Positions 1 through 9,224 of a stretch of 64,000 bases of DNA are shown here, one piece after another. The translations under genes and the position numbers were made by a program. Positions within the stretch are counted from its first letter, which is position 1, and every line of letters starts with the position of its first letter. Source of the stretch: BJGV01 sp964196335. Its GTDB lineage: Bacteria > Pseudomonadota > Gammaproteobacteria > Burkholderiales > Nitrosomonadaceae. The notes under the pieces are model-generated. The model was not told the origin of the DNA. It ran no database searches and saw nothing but the letters and a program-made list of their open reading frames with translations. Where the stretch lies: positions 1,488,001 through 1,552,000 of the forward strand of contig OZ250175.1 in assembly GCA_965238155.1 (NCBI GenBank). Direction: 5' to 3'.

Positions 1-4
1 TATC

Positions 5-177
5 GGGCGGCGGGAATCTAACTCACGCCTGTTAATACCTTACTAATCATAATATTAACCAAGAAATTGCTGACCCGATTTCTTTGATGTACCCCCAACA
101 ATACCCCCAGAACGATTGGCTGTTATAGGATGTTATTGGAAACTAAATGTGATCGTCTGTTTTTGGACAAAGCAGAC
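5..177. repeat. ssrA-type attachment scar 1 with palindromic repeat
   Basis: Starts with GGCGGCGGGAATCTAAC, close to the 3' end of tmRNA as read on the plus strand. It continues with an arm that resembles the scar at 13.6 kb: both contain TACCCCCA...TACCCCCA, GGCTGTTAT and TTGGAAACTAA-like stretches. It ends in a degenerate copy of the dispersed palindrome (GTCTG...CAGAC, 155-177). Inferred to be a remnant attachment site of an element that once used ssrA. Confidence 0.5.
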
Positions 178-425
178 TTTTGTAAATAACTACTACCAAC
201 CCTAAGGAGACCTTTGAAGCTTGAAGGTAACTAGCTCGCAGATTTGTACAAATACGGGTGCTGGATTATTGAGGTTCCGGTATGACGTTGGCAATAGCTT
301 TATTCATCAAATTCGATAGCACCTTTATTAGTTTAGCCTCATCTTTTAAGCTTGGAACAGCTTTCCAGAGATCCCACCCAATACAACTCCAACACTTCCC
401 ATTAACTCAAGGTAGCGCTCATCAG

Positions 426-2366
426 TTACAGGATTACCGGCGGCATGGGACAACCGAGAACATCCGAAAAAGCGCGCAATAACTCGACTTCAACAGAAGA
501 TATTTTTTGGTCATAGGTAACACTGGCAGCACAAGCCTTCAGTAGTTGTGGCTTGGCAAGAGGTTTCAATTTTTCCAGTTTTTGCAGGGACCGATCCAAA
601 TCTGAAAAACTGATTTCATTTCTTGCCACTAATTGAAGTCGGCCACATTCCAGATTTTTTGTTGCTGCAATAAATGCCGCTTCAATTTCATTTTGGTCCT
701 TATGACCGGCATAGGCCATTACCGATAGAATCAGCTCAATTTCTTTCTTGAGCTGCCCTGCATTAGAATATCGTGTTTTGGTGTGCGCAAGCTTGAAGAA
801 CTGCCCATCCAGATGGTTAAATAGAATCTTCTGTAACGACCATTCCAATAGTTTCACCCTGGAATTCATTTCAATTAATGTAACAAGATTATCTCTGAAG
901 ACTTGGTACTGATCCAGTGATAACTGTTTAAGTGCTGGTATGGCGATATCAATTATCGGCAAACGATATTTAATATCCAGCCCACCCATCTCCGATAATA
1001 GTTTATGTGTTAACACGAAGACATCCGAATCGGCATACTTCTGTAAGCGCGCCAATTGGATGCTACGCACTTTCTCCTCAGGATCAAGCGCCATAGAATA
1101 AATAACAGCGCGGGCGCCATAGGGCTCACGAGCAGCTTCTTTAATGACCATGGACAACCCGGCAATCAGCGAGCGAGCGTAATTGATTGTTTCTGGTTTT
1201 GGGTTGCCGATTTGATCAATCACATTCGCGACATCTGCCATTGCGGCGCCGACAGCAATGGTAGTGACCTTATTGGCAAGTTCTTCGCGCGTCATGGTTT
1301 CTTTTTTACCGATATCTTTCTCATCGCGGGGTAAGTCAGTTTTGTCGGAAGAATCAAATTCGCCATTCCAATGAGGATCGATACGTAGGATGCGTTTGGT
1401 TAGTGGTGGATGCGTAGCGGACAACAATTGCATAAAACCCGAAACACCCTGGGCAAAAAAAGCATGACTGACTTCGTTTGCGCCAGGGGTTTTCACTTTA
1501 GAACCAAATTCGAGCCCCCCGATTCTCTTCAATGCACCTGCAATCCCGTCCGGGTTACGGGTAAACTGAACCGCTGAGGCATCCGCCAGATATTCCCGTT
1601 GCCGGCTCACCGCAGCCTTGATCAGGTTACCAAAAAAGGTGCCGGAAAAACCTATGACCATTAGCCCTACAGCCAGTGCCAGTATCCCGCCCGCACCTTT
1701 ATCACTACTCCGCCCACGCCTCGAAAAAGAAGTGGAATACAACAAATAGTAGCCAGCCATGCCGATAATCACGATACCATTTAGTACACCCATTAAGCGA
1801 ATGTTGAGCCGCATATCACCATTAAAAATATGACTGAACTCATGAGCAATAACGCCTTGCAGCTGATCACGACTTAAATGATCGACACCCCCCTGAGTAA
1901 CCCCGATGACGGCATCGCGTGGCGTAAAGCCAGCCGCAAAGGCATTAATTCCCGGTTCATCCGCGAGTAGATAAACGGGCGGTGCCGGTGTGCCGGAGGC
2001 GATCGCCATTTCTTCCACAACGTTCAACAATTTTCGTTGCTTCAGGTCGTCCGTATTCTGCGGGATCAATTGTCCACCTAGCGCCTCCGCAACAATCTTG
2101 CCACCGGCCGATAAGGCCATGATCTTGTATAGACTGCCCATCAGCACCACAACAATGACACCTGCACTGACAATGGCAAATGTCTTCCAATCCATTTGCT
2201 GGAGAAACATCCCGCCGCTTTGCATTTGTTCGCTATTGATATAACCGAACACCACCATGAAAAGGAGATTAGTCATAATGATTAAGGTCACTACAGCTAG
2301 TGCAAACAGGAAGACAAGCTGGAACGTGTTTTTACGGACACGGTCTTGTGATTCAAAGAAATTCAT
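426..2366 (-). CDS. M48-family zinc metallopeptidase, HtpX-like with long C-terminal extension
   Basis: A 646-residue membrane protease. Two hydrophobic segments at about residues 18-40 and 60-82 are followed by a peptidase domain with VIAHEFSHIFNGD (HExxH zinc motif), two further membrane stretches and the REYLADA-type third-ligand region. The second half (about 360-646) is a helical extension absent from classical HtpX of about 290 residues and is not recognised. HtpX-type enzymes degrade damaged membrane proteins on the cytoplasmic side. The gene lies 27 bp downstream of lemA on the same strand, a pairing seen in many bacteria. Confident on family, not on substrate. Confidence 0.88.
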   Translation of the reverse strand: MNFFESQDRVRKNTFQLVFLFALAVVTLIIMTNLLFMVVFGYINSEQMQSGGMFLQQMDWKTFAIVSAGVIVVVLMGSLYKIMALSAGGKIVAEALGGQLIPQNTDDLKQRKLLNVVEEMAIASGTPAPPVYLLADEPGINAFAAGFTPRDAVIGVTQGGVDHLSRDQLQGVIAHEFSHIFNGDMRLNIRLMGVLNGIVIIGMAGYYLLYSTSFSRRGRSSDKGAGGILALAVGLMVIGFSGTFFGNLIKAAVSRQREYLADASAVQFTRNPDGIAGALKRIGGLEFGSKVKTPGANEVSHAFFAQGVSGFMQLLSATHPPLTKRILRIDPHWNGEFDSSDKTDLPRDEKDIGKKETMTREELANKVTTIAVGAAMADVANVIDQIGNPKPETINYARSLIAGLSMVIKEAAREPYGARAVIYSMALDPEEKVRSIQLARLQKYADSDVFVLTHKLLSEMGGLDIKYRLPIIDIAIPALKQLSLDQYQVFRDNLVTLIEMNSRVKLLEWSLQKILFNHLDGQFFKLAHTKTRYSNAGQLKKEIELILSVMAYAGHKDQNEIEAAFIAATKNLECGRLQLVARNEISFSDLDRSLQKLEKLKPLAKPQLLKACAASVTYDQKISSVEVELLRAFSDVLGCPMPPVIL

Positions 2367-2393
2367 TTCAAATGCTTGAATATGTAGGAGTGA

Positions 2394-2990
2394 CTAGAAC
2401 GAGACTTTTGGTGCGACCTGCATGGCAGCAGCATCTTCAAATTCCAGCAAGGTCGCATCCGGTGCATGACCAAACCGTGCCGCAAAAAAAACAGGAGGAA
2501 ACGTTTGCTTATACGTATTATAGGCCATTACCTGGTCATTAAAGGCTTGCCGTGCGAATGAGACTTTGTTCTCGGTGGAAATAAGTTCTTCACTTAACTG
2601 CATCATATTCTGATTGGCCTTGAGATCCGGATAGGCCTCCATCACCATATTAAAGTTCATCAGGGCGCCAGCCAATTTGCCTTCGGCACCGCTCAAGCTC
2701 TTTATCGCCTCGGCATTGCCCGGATCGGCTGCCGCTGTTGACAACATATTGTGAGCCGCATTACGCGCCTCAACAACTGCCTCCAAGGTTTCACGTTCAT
2801 GCTTGATGTAACCTTTTGCGGTCTCAATAAGATTTGGTATCAGGTCGTAACGCCGCTTTAATTGCACCTCGATCTGTGCAAAGGCATTTTTGTATCGATT
2901 CCTCAGCGTAACCAGTTTATTAAATATCCCGACCACATAAAAAACGATCAGTGTTACAACAACCAGAATGAGTATTAATGAGATATCCAT
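2394..2990 (-). CDS. lemA: LemA family protein
   Basis: 198 residues with one N-terminal membrane helix (about 4-24) and then a long helical domain. The family signature FAQIEVQLKRRYDLIPNLIE and the following ARNAA region are present. LemA proteins are membrane-anchored helical bundles of unclear function, often encoded beside HtpX-type proteases as here. The order and 27-bp gap indicate co-transcription, lemA first. The length is normal for the family and nothing is missing. Confidence 0.92.
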   Translation of the reverse strand: MDISLILILVVVTLIVFYVVGIFNKLVTLRNRYKNAFAQIEVQLKRRYDLIPNLIETAKGYIKHERETLEAVVEARNAAHNMLSTAAADPGNAEAIKSLSGAEGKLAGALMNFNMVMEAYPDLKANQNMMQLSEELISTENKVSFARQAFNDQVMAYNTYKQTFPPVFFAARFGHAPDATLLEFEDAAAMQVAPKVSF

Positions 2991-3270
2991 ATTTCTATCT
3001 TTTTTAAACTGTTAAAATTAGGCAGGGATTTTCATCTTACACTATATATGCGAACAGTCGAACCCTGGAACCAAGCCATAAAACGGATTACTTACAAATA
3101 AGGAGGAGTCCATATCTGGATGTTCAACGGTCAGATTAACGATGGTGGTTAGCTATCTAAGGCGCTTGAGTTATTTCTGAGCGAATCGGCTGGCTCATGT
3201 TCGCTGAACCGTCTGGTTTGTTTGACTAAATCGAATCCATCACCTAGTGAAGGTCACATAGAAAATGTTA

Positions 3271-3424
3271 AGGCGGCGGGGAATCGAATTGTAGCCTGTG
3301 ACCGTTATTACAAGCTAATCTAGCTTTTTCTCATTTTCAAGATACCAACAAATATACCATTAAATTTATTGGATGCTACTGGACTGCTATAGACGTGACT
3401 GTCCGCTTTTGGCACAAAGCGGAC
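3271..3424. repeat. ssrA-type attachment scar 2 with palindromic repeat
   Basis: AGGCGGCGGGGAATCGAA matches the ssrA 3' end. The next 110 bases are near-identical to the scar at 5.3 kb and related to those at 32.6 and 35.1 kb: a CCTGTGACCGTTA-like stretch, then ATACCAACAAATATACC and TGGATGCTACTGGACTGC. It ends in a perfect palindrome copy at 3401-3424. The shared arm suggests elements of one integrase family. Apart from this scar, I see nothing in 2991-3506. Confidence 0.6.
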
Positions 3425-3506
3425 GTTCATGAGCTAATTTAATGGGATGTCAGATTGGAATTCCAAAAAAAATGACTTAACGTCCGCTAACAACTCAAAA
3501 CGGAGA

Positions 3507-4103
3507 TTAATATTCATCAGTTTTATCTGACTCATCATCACCAAAATTGTAATGTCTCTCGCTAATTATCATTTGTGCTTTTTTTAAAAACCGTTCAGGT
3601 GGAGTACGGATGTCTGAACGAACTGCATCTATGTCTTTCATGAGTGTAGCAAATTCTGATTGGAATCTATCGAGGCTACTAAGTGCTGTAATACTCCATG
3701 CTTGGCGAAATCGGTCTTGCAAAGTTTTAAACTGTTGAGATTGCTTCCCCAGCACGTCTAAGCTTATGTCGAAATCAAGTCCCTTATAAACCGCAGGGGC
3801 CAGCCCTACAAGCAAGGCGCATATACCTGCCAACCATTCTAAGTTGGTCTGTTTCGAGAATAATAACCAAGCTGCATAACTACCAAAGATAATTGGGAAA
3901 ATAACAAAAGCTGCACGCCATGATCTCAACGACTTTACCCATTCAGAAATTGTAGTAGCCATGTAGAGGCACGATTCTTCCATATGTCTACATTCAGCGA
4001 TCAAACTTTGTGTACACTCTTCTATTACTCTATCTGAGGAAGGCGGGGACCCAAAACCCTCTGCTACCTTGGTAATTAGCTCTTTAGTGCGTTTGTCCAT
4101 CAC
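3507..4103 (-). CDS. two-TM SLATT-like protein
   Basis: 198 residues. Two adjacent hydrophobic helices (about 63-82 and 89-108) sit inside an otherwise helical, charged protein, with a long C-terminal soluble helix region. This layout resembles SLATT-domain proteins, which are often membrane effectors in conflict systems, but I see no decisive motif and no partner nucleotide-sensor or toxin gene beside it. It is a lone gene between attachment scars 2 and 3, so it is probably cargo of an old element. The function is unknown. Confidence 0.6.
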   Translation of the reverse strand: MMDKRTKELITKVAEGFGSPPSSDRVIEECTQSLIAECRHMEESCLYMATTISEWVKSLRSWRAAFVIFPIIFGSYAAWLLFSKQTNLEWLAGICALLVGLAPAVYKGLDFDISLDVLGKQSQQFKTLQDRFRQAWSITALSSLDRFQSEFATLMKDIDAVRSDIRTPPERFLKKAQMIISERHYNFGDDESDKTDEY

Positions 4104-4260
4104 GCTATCCAGAGAATGTCAGAACCGAAAACTTTCTATCAAAATAAACAAAATTCCGTTTATCTATTATAGCCTTATTATTTTAATTGTTGTTGAATGT
4201 CTACTTTGTCTCTAACTTATAAATAGAAGAATTCTACCTATAAGCTGATGTCTGCAAATA

Positions 4261-4283
4261 GCTGCTTTTAACACAAAGCGGAC
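4261..4283. repeat. degenerate palindromic repeat copy
   Basis: GCTGCTTTTAACACAAAGC followed by GGACA matches the dispersed GTCCGCTTT/AAAGCGGAC element with several changes. It sits just 3' of the alpha/beta hydrolase gene. Confidence 0.5.
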
Positions 4284-4308
4284 ATGATAAATTTATTATC
4301 GCTACTAA

Positions 4309-5163
4309 TTATAGATACTGAATAAAGAAACTAACTATTCGTTGTTCATATTCATCGCCAGCATGCTTATGTAGATCAACGTGTGCAGCTCCGCGAACTT
4401 TATAAAATTCCTTGGGTTCCGGGATGGCTGCATACAATTGCTCAGCCTCTGAAAGTGGAGTGTGTCGGTCTTCTGCGCCATGGACAGTCAACACAGGGAC
4501 TTGAAGTTCCGAAACGAAATCAATTGGGCGAAGCTTATCTGGTGGAATCCCTAGTCGCCATTTAAGCTGAGACAAGAGCAGAGGTGTAAGCAGTGACCCT
4601 GGTGATCCAAGATAGATCTGTAATCGGTTTGTTACTGCCTCATCAATCGTTGAATATATAGATTCCAAGACTATTGCAGAAAAGGAACTGTGTTCACCTG
4701 AGAAGAGTAACGATGTCGCTCCAAGAGAGACGCCCATAGCCCCAATCTTTTCACCAGGGGCAAGACTTTTAAGCTTCTTAATAGCAGCCTCAATATCTTT
4801 GGCTTCCCGGTATCCAAAAGTAATGCGCTCGCCTGAACTTTCACCGTGTGCCTGAAGATCAACGAGTAGAACTGAGAAACCTTCATGTATTAGAAAACGT
4901 GCACGCGGGAGCATATCGCGCTTATTGGAACGAATAGGGTGAAGGAGTAAGATTGCACCCCGACCAGAAATGCCAGGGAAAAACCATCCGCTCAAAGTTC
5001 TGCCTGTTCCAGATTGTAATGTGAGATTGCGACCACCTAGTTCTGTGGGTGGTGACCCAGTTACCACCCGGGAAGGTTTTGTAAGAATATCGCCGACCCA
5101 ATACACTACGCCAACAAATAGTACAAATGAAACCACAGTAAATATGGTGATGAAACGAAGCAT
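4309..5163 (-). CDS. membrane-anchored alpha/beta hydrolase
   Basis: 284 residues. An N-terminal hydrophobic helix (about 5-24) serves as signal anchor. The hydrolase fold shows an HPIRSNKRDM oxyanion region, the nucleophile elbow GVSLG (serine about residue 146), a late acid in GAEDRHTPL and the histidine in GAAHVDLH. These give a complete Ser-Asp-His triad of the S33/dienelactone-hydrolase-like type. The substrate cannot be told from sequence. It is a single gene between attachment scars, in AT-rich surroundings. Confidence 0.85.
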   Translation of the reverse strand: MLRFITIFTVVSFVLFVGVVYWVGDILTKPSRVVTGSPPTELGGRNLTLQSGTGRTLSGWFFPGISGRGAILLLHPIRSNKRDMLPRARFLIHEGFSVLLVDLQAHGESSGERITFGYREAKDIEAAIKKLKSLAPGEKIGAMGVSLGATSLLFSGEHSSFSAIVLESIYSTIDEAVTNRLQIYLGSPGSLLTPLLLSQLKWRLGIPPDKLRPIDFVSELQVPVLTVHGAEDRHTPLSEAEQLYAAIPEPKEFYKVRGAAHVDLHKHAGDEYEQRIVSFFIQYL

Positions 5164-5249
5164 TTCTAAGTGAATTAGTAGCCTGAGGAAGATGTCGCTA
5201 TCTTAACTTACCAATTCCTTCATGAAAAATCATATTTTGGTATCTGAAT

Positions 5250-5273
5250 GTCCGCTTTTGGCACAAAGTAGAC
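5250..5273. repeat. palindromic repeat copy
   Basis: GTCCGCTTTTGGCAC with the right arm AAAGTAGAC: an almost intact copy of the dispersed palindrome, one of two flanking scar 3. Confidence 0.6.
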
Positions 5274-5293
5274 ACTAGATACTCTGAAAAAAT

Positions 5294-5450
5294 GGCGGCG
5301 GGAATCGAACTGTAGCTTGTAACCGTTACTATAAGCTATTCTACAATCTATCTATTTTCAAGATACCAACAAATATACCATTAAATTCATTGGATGCTAC
5401 TGGACTGCTATAGACAGAACTATCTACTTTTGACACAAAGCACATACTCA
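5294..5450. repeat. ssrA-type attachment scar 3
   Basis: GGCGGCGGGAATCGAAC reproduces the ssrA 3' end exactly. The following arm is nearly identical to scar 2 (CTTGTAACCGTTACTATAAG, ATACCAACAAATATACC, GGATGCTACTGGACTGC). It ends in a decayed palindrome (CTACTTTTGACACAAAG). It forms the left border of the peptide-modification cluster. Confidence 0.6.
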
Positions 5451-5479
5451 AATTTAAATTTGAGCAGATAATAAAGATC

Positions 5480-6019
5480 TTACGCATATTTGGATAATTC
5501 ACTGACACCTGCCATCATTTTCTTCATGCCTCTGTGTACCATAACCTTTACTGAAGATGGACTATGTCCGGTTTGTTTTGATACTTCTTCAATAGATAAT
5601 TCTCTGATTTTAACTAATTCTATTACCTGTGCCTGAATGGGAGGAATTAGCTTTAATAAAACTTTGACGTCATGTTTCGCAGAAATATCCTGTTCTGCTT
5701 TCTGAGATGGAAAATCATTCTCTATCTGAGTTTCAACATATTTTAACGTGGCTCGTAAATGATCAATCCAGCGATGACGTGCAACTGCTGATATCCATGG
5801 ACCAAATGAATAGTCAGGATCAAAAGTCTGACGTTTAGCATGTAGTGTTAATAATGTATCCTGGACAAGATCTTCAACAGCGCTACTATGAACTCGTTTA
5901 GAAAAATAGGATACAAGCCAGAGACGTAGGCTGGATAATAACAAGTGGTAAGCATTCTGGTCACCTTTTAGTGCTGCACGTATCCATTCATCCCAGATTT
6001 TATTATTAAATCTCTTCAT
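5480..6019 (-). CDS. ECF-type RNA polymerase sigma factor
   Basis: 179 residues. Region 2 is recognisable by SAVEDLVQDTLLTLHAKR and the DPDYSFGPWISAVARHRWIDHLR core. Region 4 is the helix-turn-helix around LSIEEVSKQTGHSPSSVKVMVHRGMKKM. A good Shine-Dalgarno (AAGGA) precedes the ATG. No obvious anti-sigma gene is adjacent; it is divergent from an AraC-type regulator with 64 bp between. Three matching ECF-like promoters inside the cluster (7.76, 7.81 and 11.22 kb) are its probable targets; none is visible before the sigma gene itself. The target assignment is inference. Confidence 0.9.
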   Translation of the reverse strand: MKRFNNKIWDEWIRAALKGDQNAYHLLLSSLRLWLVSYFSKRVHSSAVEDLVQDTLLTLHAKRQTFDPDYSFGPWISAVARHRWIDHLRATLKYVETQIENDFPSQKAEQDISAKHDVKVLLKLIPPIQAQVIELVKIRELSIEEVSKQTGHSPSSVKVMVHRGMKKMMAGVSELSKYA

Positions 6020-6083
6020 ATAAATCCTTTTATTTGTCCCTGTTTATAATCTTTAAACCCCGCTTTTCCTCTGAATTCTGTTT

Positions 6084-7088
6084 ATGTGTAAAATAGATAA
6101 AGAGCAAATTAACAGGCCCTGGATGATTATGAGTATCAAAAAAGTACCTAAACGTCGCAATCAGGAAATTGAGTTTGATATTCTGGAAGATATTCTAGAA
6201 ACATTGCGATTCCGCGGAACTATCTTTTTCCGGTCTAAACTTGCCTCCCCATGGGGCATTACACTTGCGTCGGCCGGAATGCCCCGTTTTCACATCATGC
6301 TTTCAGGTGATTGTTTTGTGGGTATCGACAGAAACAAAACTATTAAAATTCAGGAGCGGGGAATTATTATGCTCCCAACCGGACACTCACACTGGATTGC
6401 AGACAAACCGGGCCGAAAGCTTGTTTCAGGTCAGCTCGCCGGTAAAGCATGTGCGCTAGGCAAACCATTATTTCAGCATGGAAAAATATCTCACCATCTT
6501 ATGTGCGGACTGGTAAGTTTTGATCAGGATATGTCTCACCCTTTTCTTGATTCATTTCCCAAAGTACTGAATTTTCCCGGGTTCAAAAAAAATGATGCTA
6601 TCTGGGTCACTGTAACAGCCATAGAGTCTCAGATGAGAAGCGCGCATGGCAATAGTGGTCCTGTTGTTGATCGTCTGACTGAGGCACTGTTTTTACAGCT
6701 ATTAAGCCACTATATCCATGAAAATAAAGATACCACCGGATTTTTTGCTGCATTAAATGATCGCAGGATCCATCGTGTTCTTACTCTGATCCATCAAAAG
6801 CCTGACTGTGACTGGTCGTTATCTCTGCTTGTTGATAAGGTTGGCATGTCACGGGCAACATTAGTCCGGCACTTTCAGGATTGTGTTGGTATGGCGCCAA
6901 TGGCGTACGTAACAAACTGGCGGATTATTAAAACCTACAATCAGATTAAATATACTACTGAATCGTTGGACCGGATTGCACAATCTGTAGGATTTACGTC
7001 AGGAAGAACGCTGAATAAAGTATTCCAGCGCCACTACGGCTATACACCAACTGAATTAAGACGGGAACATAGGTCAGACATTAAATAA
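6084..7088 (+). CDS. AraC-family regulator with N-terminal cupin
   Basis: 334 residues. The N-terminal cupin-like sensing domain (about 40-200) has the GMPRFHIMLSGDCFV and IIMLPTGHSHWI strands typical of the AraC cupin_6 group. The C-terminal double helix-turn-helix (about 230-330) has WSLSLLVDKVGMSRATLVRHF and LDRIAQSVGFTSGRTLNKVF, then YGYTPTELRR. Members often respond to small molecules or metals. Alternative ATG starts lie 39 and 45 bp downstream. The position beside the ECF gene and upstream of the radical SAM operon suggests a second layer of control. The ligand is unknown. Confidence 0.88.
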   Translation: MCKIDKEQINRPWMIMSIKKVPKRRNQEIEFDILEDILETLRFRGTIFFRSKLASPWGITLASAGMPRFHIMLSGDCFVGIDRNKTIKIQERGIIMLPTGHSHWIADKPGRKLVSGQLAGKACALGKPLFQHGKISHHLMCGLVSFDQDMSHPFLDSFPKVLNFPGFKKNDAIWVTVTAIESQMRSAHGNSGPVVDRLTEALFLQLLSHYIHENKDTTGFFAALNDRRIHRVLTLIHQKPDCDWSLSLLVDKVGMSRATLVRHFQDCVGMAPMAYVTNWRIIKTYNQIKYTTESLDRIAQSVGFTSGRTLNKVFQRHYGYTPTELRREHRSDIK

Positions 7089-7163
7089 TAAACTTTAAAT
7101 TATGTAGCTTCACAAACTTCTACTTTCTGACAGCAGAAGGTATCAACAATTAAGTCCTCATTA

Positions 7164-7649
7164 TTATGCTGAACATTCTTTTCTGACCGGACATAAATTA
7201 TACAAGTTATTTATTACCTTACTCTCAGCAAACTGCTTAAACTCCTGTATGTCTTTATGTAGCATCTTTCTGAACAGATTTGGCGCCAGAAAAGAAAGAA
7301 TTTTAAGGAAACCTGCGCACCTGAATTCGGTTATAAGTACCAGTATAGTTCGATTCATGTCTATCTCTATGAAAAGACTTTTCACTCTTTTCCATATATT
7401 TTTTGATTCATAAGTGCAGATAAGCTCATCAGGTAGGCTTCTACTCTCTATTGTTTCGATTACCTCAAATTTATAATTCCAAAGTTTATAAATTAATTTA
7501 GATTTGGCGCCCTCCTGCCTTTGAATACCATTCAGCAAGTTTAATTTATCCAGTCCTTCATGCCAGTAATACATGTTATCCGGATCATCAAATAACTCTA
7601 TAACTTTACTGCGAGGTAAAAAAATAATGGCCTCTGAAGTATATCTCAT
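7164..7649 (-). CDS. SRPBCC (START-like) ligand-binding protein
   Basis: 161 residues with the opening pattern of SRPBCC cyclase/dehydrase-type proteins: RYTSEAIIFLPRSKVIELFDDPDNMYYWHEGL, shown here as the pieces RYTSEAIIFLPR, VIELFDDPDN and YYWHEGL. The rest is a beta-grip barrel with a C-terminal helix (FRKMLHKDIQEFKQF). Such proteins bind hydrophobic ligands or act as cyclases; nothing here fixes the substrate. It is transcribed away from the radical SAM gene. On its strand a TGTAAC-N17-CGTATA promoter lies about 110 bp upstream, matching the other two cluster promoters, so it is probably in the same regulon. Confidence 0.78.
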   Translation of the reverse strand: MRYTSEAIIFLPRSKVIELFDDPDNMYYWHEGLDKLNLLNGIQRQEGAKSKLIYKLWNYKFEVIETIESRSLPDELICTYESKNIWKRVKSLFIEIDMNRTILVLITEFRCAGFLKILSFLAPNLFRKMLHKDIQEFKQFAESKVINNLYNLCPVRKECSA

Positions 7650-7756
7650 GATTTATTTTCCACGATAAATTAAAAAATTTGCTCTGCCTGACTAAATATA
7701 AAAGTATTAAACAAATCGCCAGTTCTGAAATGTGAATTGCCCAGAATATATTTCCC

Positions 7757-7785
7757 TATACGTACAAATGAATAAGATTGTTACA
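7757..7785 (-). promoter_or_regulatory. ECF-type promoter for the SRPBCC gene
   Basis: On the minus strand: -35 TGTAAC (7785-7780), a 17-base spacer, -10 CGTATA (7762-7757). It is back to back with the plus-strand copy at 7806 and identical in spacing. Assigned to the local ECF factor by inference. Confidence 0.65.
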
Positions 7786-7805
7786 AAATACTAAATAATA
7801 ATTTT

Positions 7806-7834
7806 TGTAACTTTATTGTTCGTGTAAACGTATT
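7806..7834 (+). promoter_or_regulatory. ECF-type promoter for the radical SAM operon
   Basis: -35 TGTAAC (7806-7811), a 17-base spacer, -10 CGTATT (7829-7834), about 47 bp before the radical SAM start codon. The preceding T-rich run (TTTTT) is also shared with the minus-strand copy. Confidence 0.65.
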
Positions 7835-7880
7835 TGGATTTAGGACTCTTAATTTAATCTGAAGCTATTCATCGGAAAAT

Positions 7881-9197
7881 ATGACGAAACGAAAATTATT
7901 CCAGACTTCATCTGCAGGGGTATCTGAAAAACTGAATCCGGGTGAGCAGGAAAATATCCGGCAAGCTCTGTCTGAAGCAAAAAACCGTATGGGATCTCAT
8001 TTTACGAAGAATCAGATTCTGGGTAGAAAAGGAAGTATAGGCTGTGTTTCTCTTGAGATAAGTCAGCGCTGCAATCTTAACTGCTCTCTTTGCTACCTTT
8101 CACCAGATGCCAATAAAGTCAAAGACCTCCCGATTCAGGAGGTACTGAGGCGACTTGATGAAATCAAAAACCATTACGGGCCCGGAGCTAACGTACAGAT
8201 CAGCGGTGGTGACCCTACACTCAGAAATAGAAAAGAGCTGATGAAAATTGTTAGCTATGCACATAAGCTGGGATTACACCCTGCTCTGTTTACCAATGGT
8301 ATCCTTTGTACACGCAGTATGATAGAAGAATTAGTCGAAAATGGCCTGAGTGACATAGCCTTTCATGTCGATCTGACCCAGGGAAGAAAAGGTTATCAGA
8401 CAGAGGCCGAACTTAATGTAATCCGGGAGGAATATATCCGACGCACACATGGACTACCCCTGATGGTTATTTTTAATACGACAATTTATGAAGAAAACTT
8501 CTTACAAATTCCCGACCTGGTAAATTTCTTTGTACAAAATGCAGACCAGATCGATTTTGCTTCATTTCAGTTACAGGCAGATACAGGTCGGAGCATTCTG
8601 GGAAAACGAAATGAGATAATCTCCACACAGTCCGTAAAAGATAAAATTAATGAAGGGGCAAAAAATGAACTTGGATGGGATGCTTTTCAGATCGGTCATC
8701 CCAAGTGCAACAGCTATGCCCCTACTCTGGTAGTAAACGGGAAGGCCTTTAGCATGATTGATGATGCTAAATTAACAGGGGACTTTCTGGAAAGTTTTAA
8801 AGAAATCAGCCATGACCGACGAGAAACACCTCTGACAATCGCTCGGAGGTACATCAATGAAATGTGGTGTCAGCCGGTCTGGATTATTCGCAGCCTGAAA
8901 TATTGTCTTCCAAGACTTTGGAAGATTCGCAAAGATATTATTGCATCAAAAGGTAAAGCACACAAAATATCTTTTTTTGTGCATAACTTTATGGACGCAA
9001 ATAATTTAGACCCTGACCGGGTCAATGCTTGTTCCTTTATGGTCATGACGCCTGACGGACCAATGTCTATGTGTGCACATAATGCCAATAGAGATGAATA
9101 CGTCCTTCGACCAATCCCCATTCAGAAAAATAATCAGACAATCACATTTGATCCTATGAAAAAACAAACAACACAATCAGTTACAGAAAATATTTAG
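7881..9197 (+). CDS. radical SAM enzyme, putative peptide-modifying
   Basis: 438 residues. The radical SAM motif CNLNCSLC (C64, C68, C71) follows a short N-terminal extension; SGGDPT (108-113) is the SAM-binding GGE-like motif. The C-terminal part (about 368-401) has FMDANNLDPDRVNAC...TPDGPMSMC...HN with C384 and C398, plus an isolated C276. This tail resembles the auxiliary region of radical SAM enzymes related to the archaeal MJ0619/Tes type rather than a standard SPASM domain. It is the first gene of the operon that leads to the CGGK peptide. Modification of that peptide is an attractive inference, not shown. Substrates such as a lipid or pterin remain possible. Confidence 0.85.
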   Translation: MTKRKLFQTSSAGVSEKLNPGEQENIRQALSEAKNRMGSHFTKNQILGRKGSIGCVSLEISQRCNLNCSLCYLSPDANKVKDLPIQEVLRRLDEIKNHYGPGANVQISGGDPTLRNRKELMKIVSYAHKLGLHPALFTNGILCTRSMIEELVENGLSDIAFHVDLTQGRKGYQTEAELNVIREEYIRRTHGLPLMVIFNTTIYEENFLQIPDLVNFFVQNADQIDFASFQLQADTGRSILGKRNEIISTQSVKDKINEGAKNELGWDAFQIGHPKCNSYAPTLVVNGKAFSMIDDAKLTGDFLESFKEISHDRRETPLTIARRYINEMWCQPVWIIRSLKYCLPRLWKIRKDIIASKGKAHKISFFVHNFMDANNLDPDRVNACSFMVMTPDGPMSMCAHNANRDEYVLRPIPIQKNNQTITFDPMKKQTTQSVTENI

Positions 9198-9224
9198 TAA
9201 AAATCTGTTTCCAATGACCAGACA

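Noticed and set aside
3271..3330. Possible tRNA gene, because of the TTCGAATCCCGCC-like element on the minus strand
   Set aside because: No acceptor or D-arm partner can be drawn; the element ends abruptly at the ssrA-like core and matches other scars instead.
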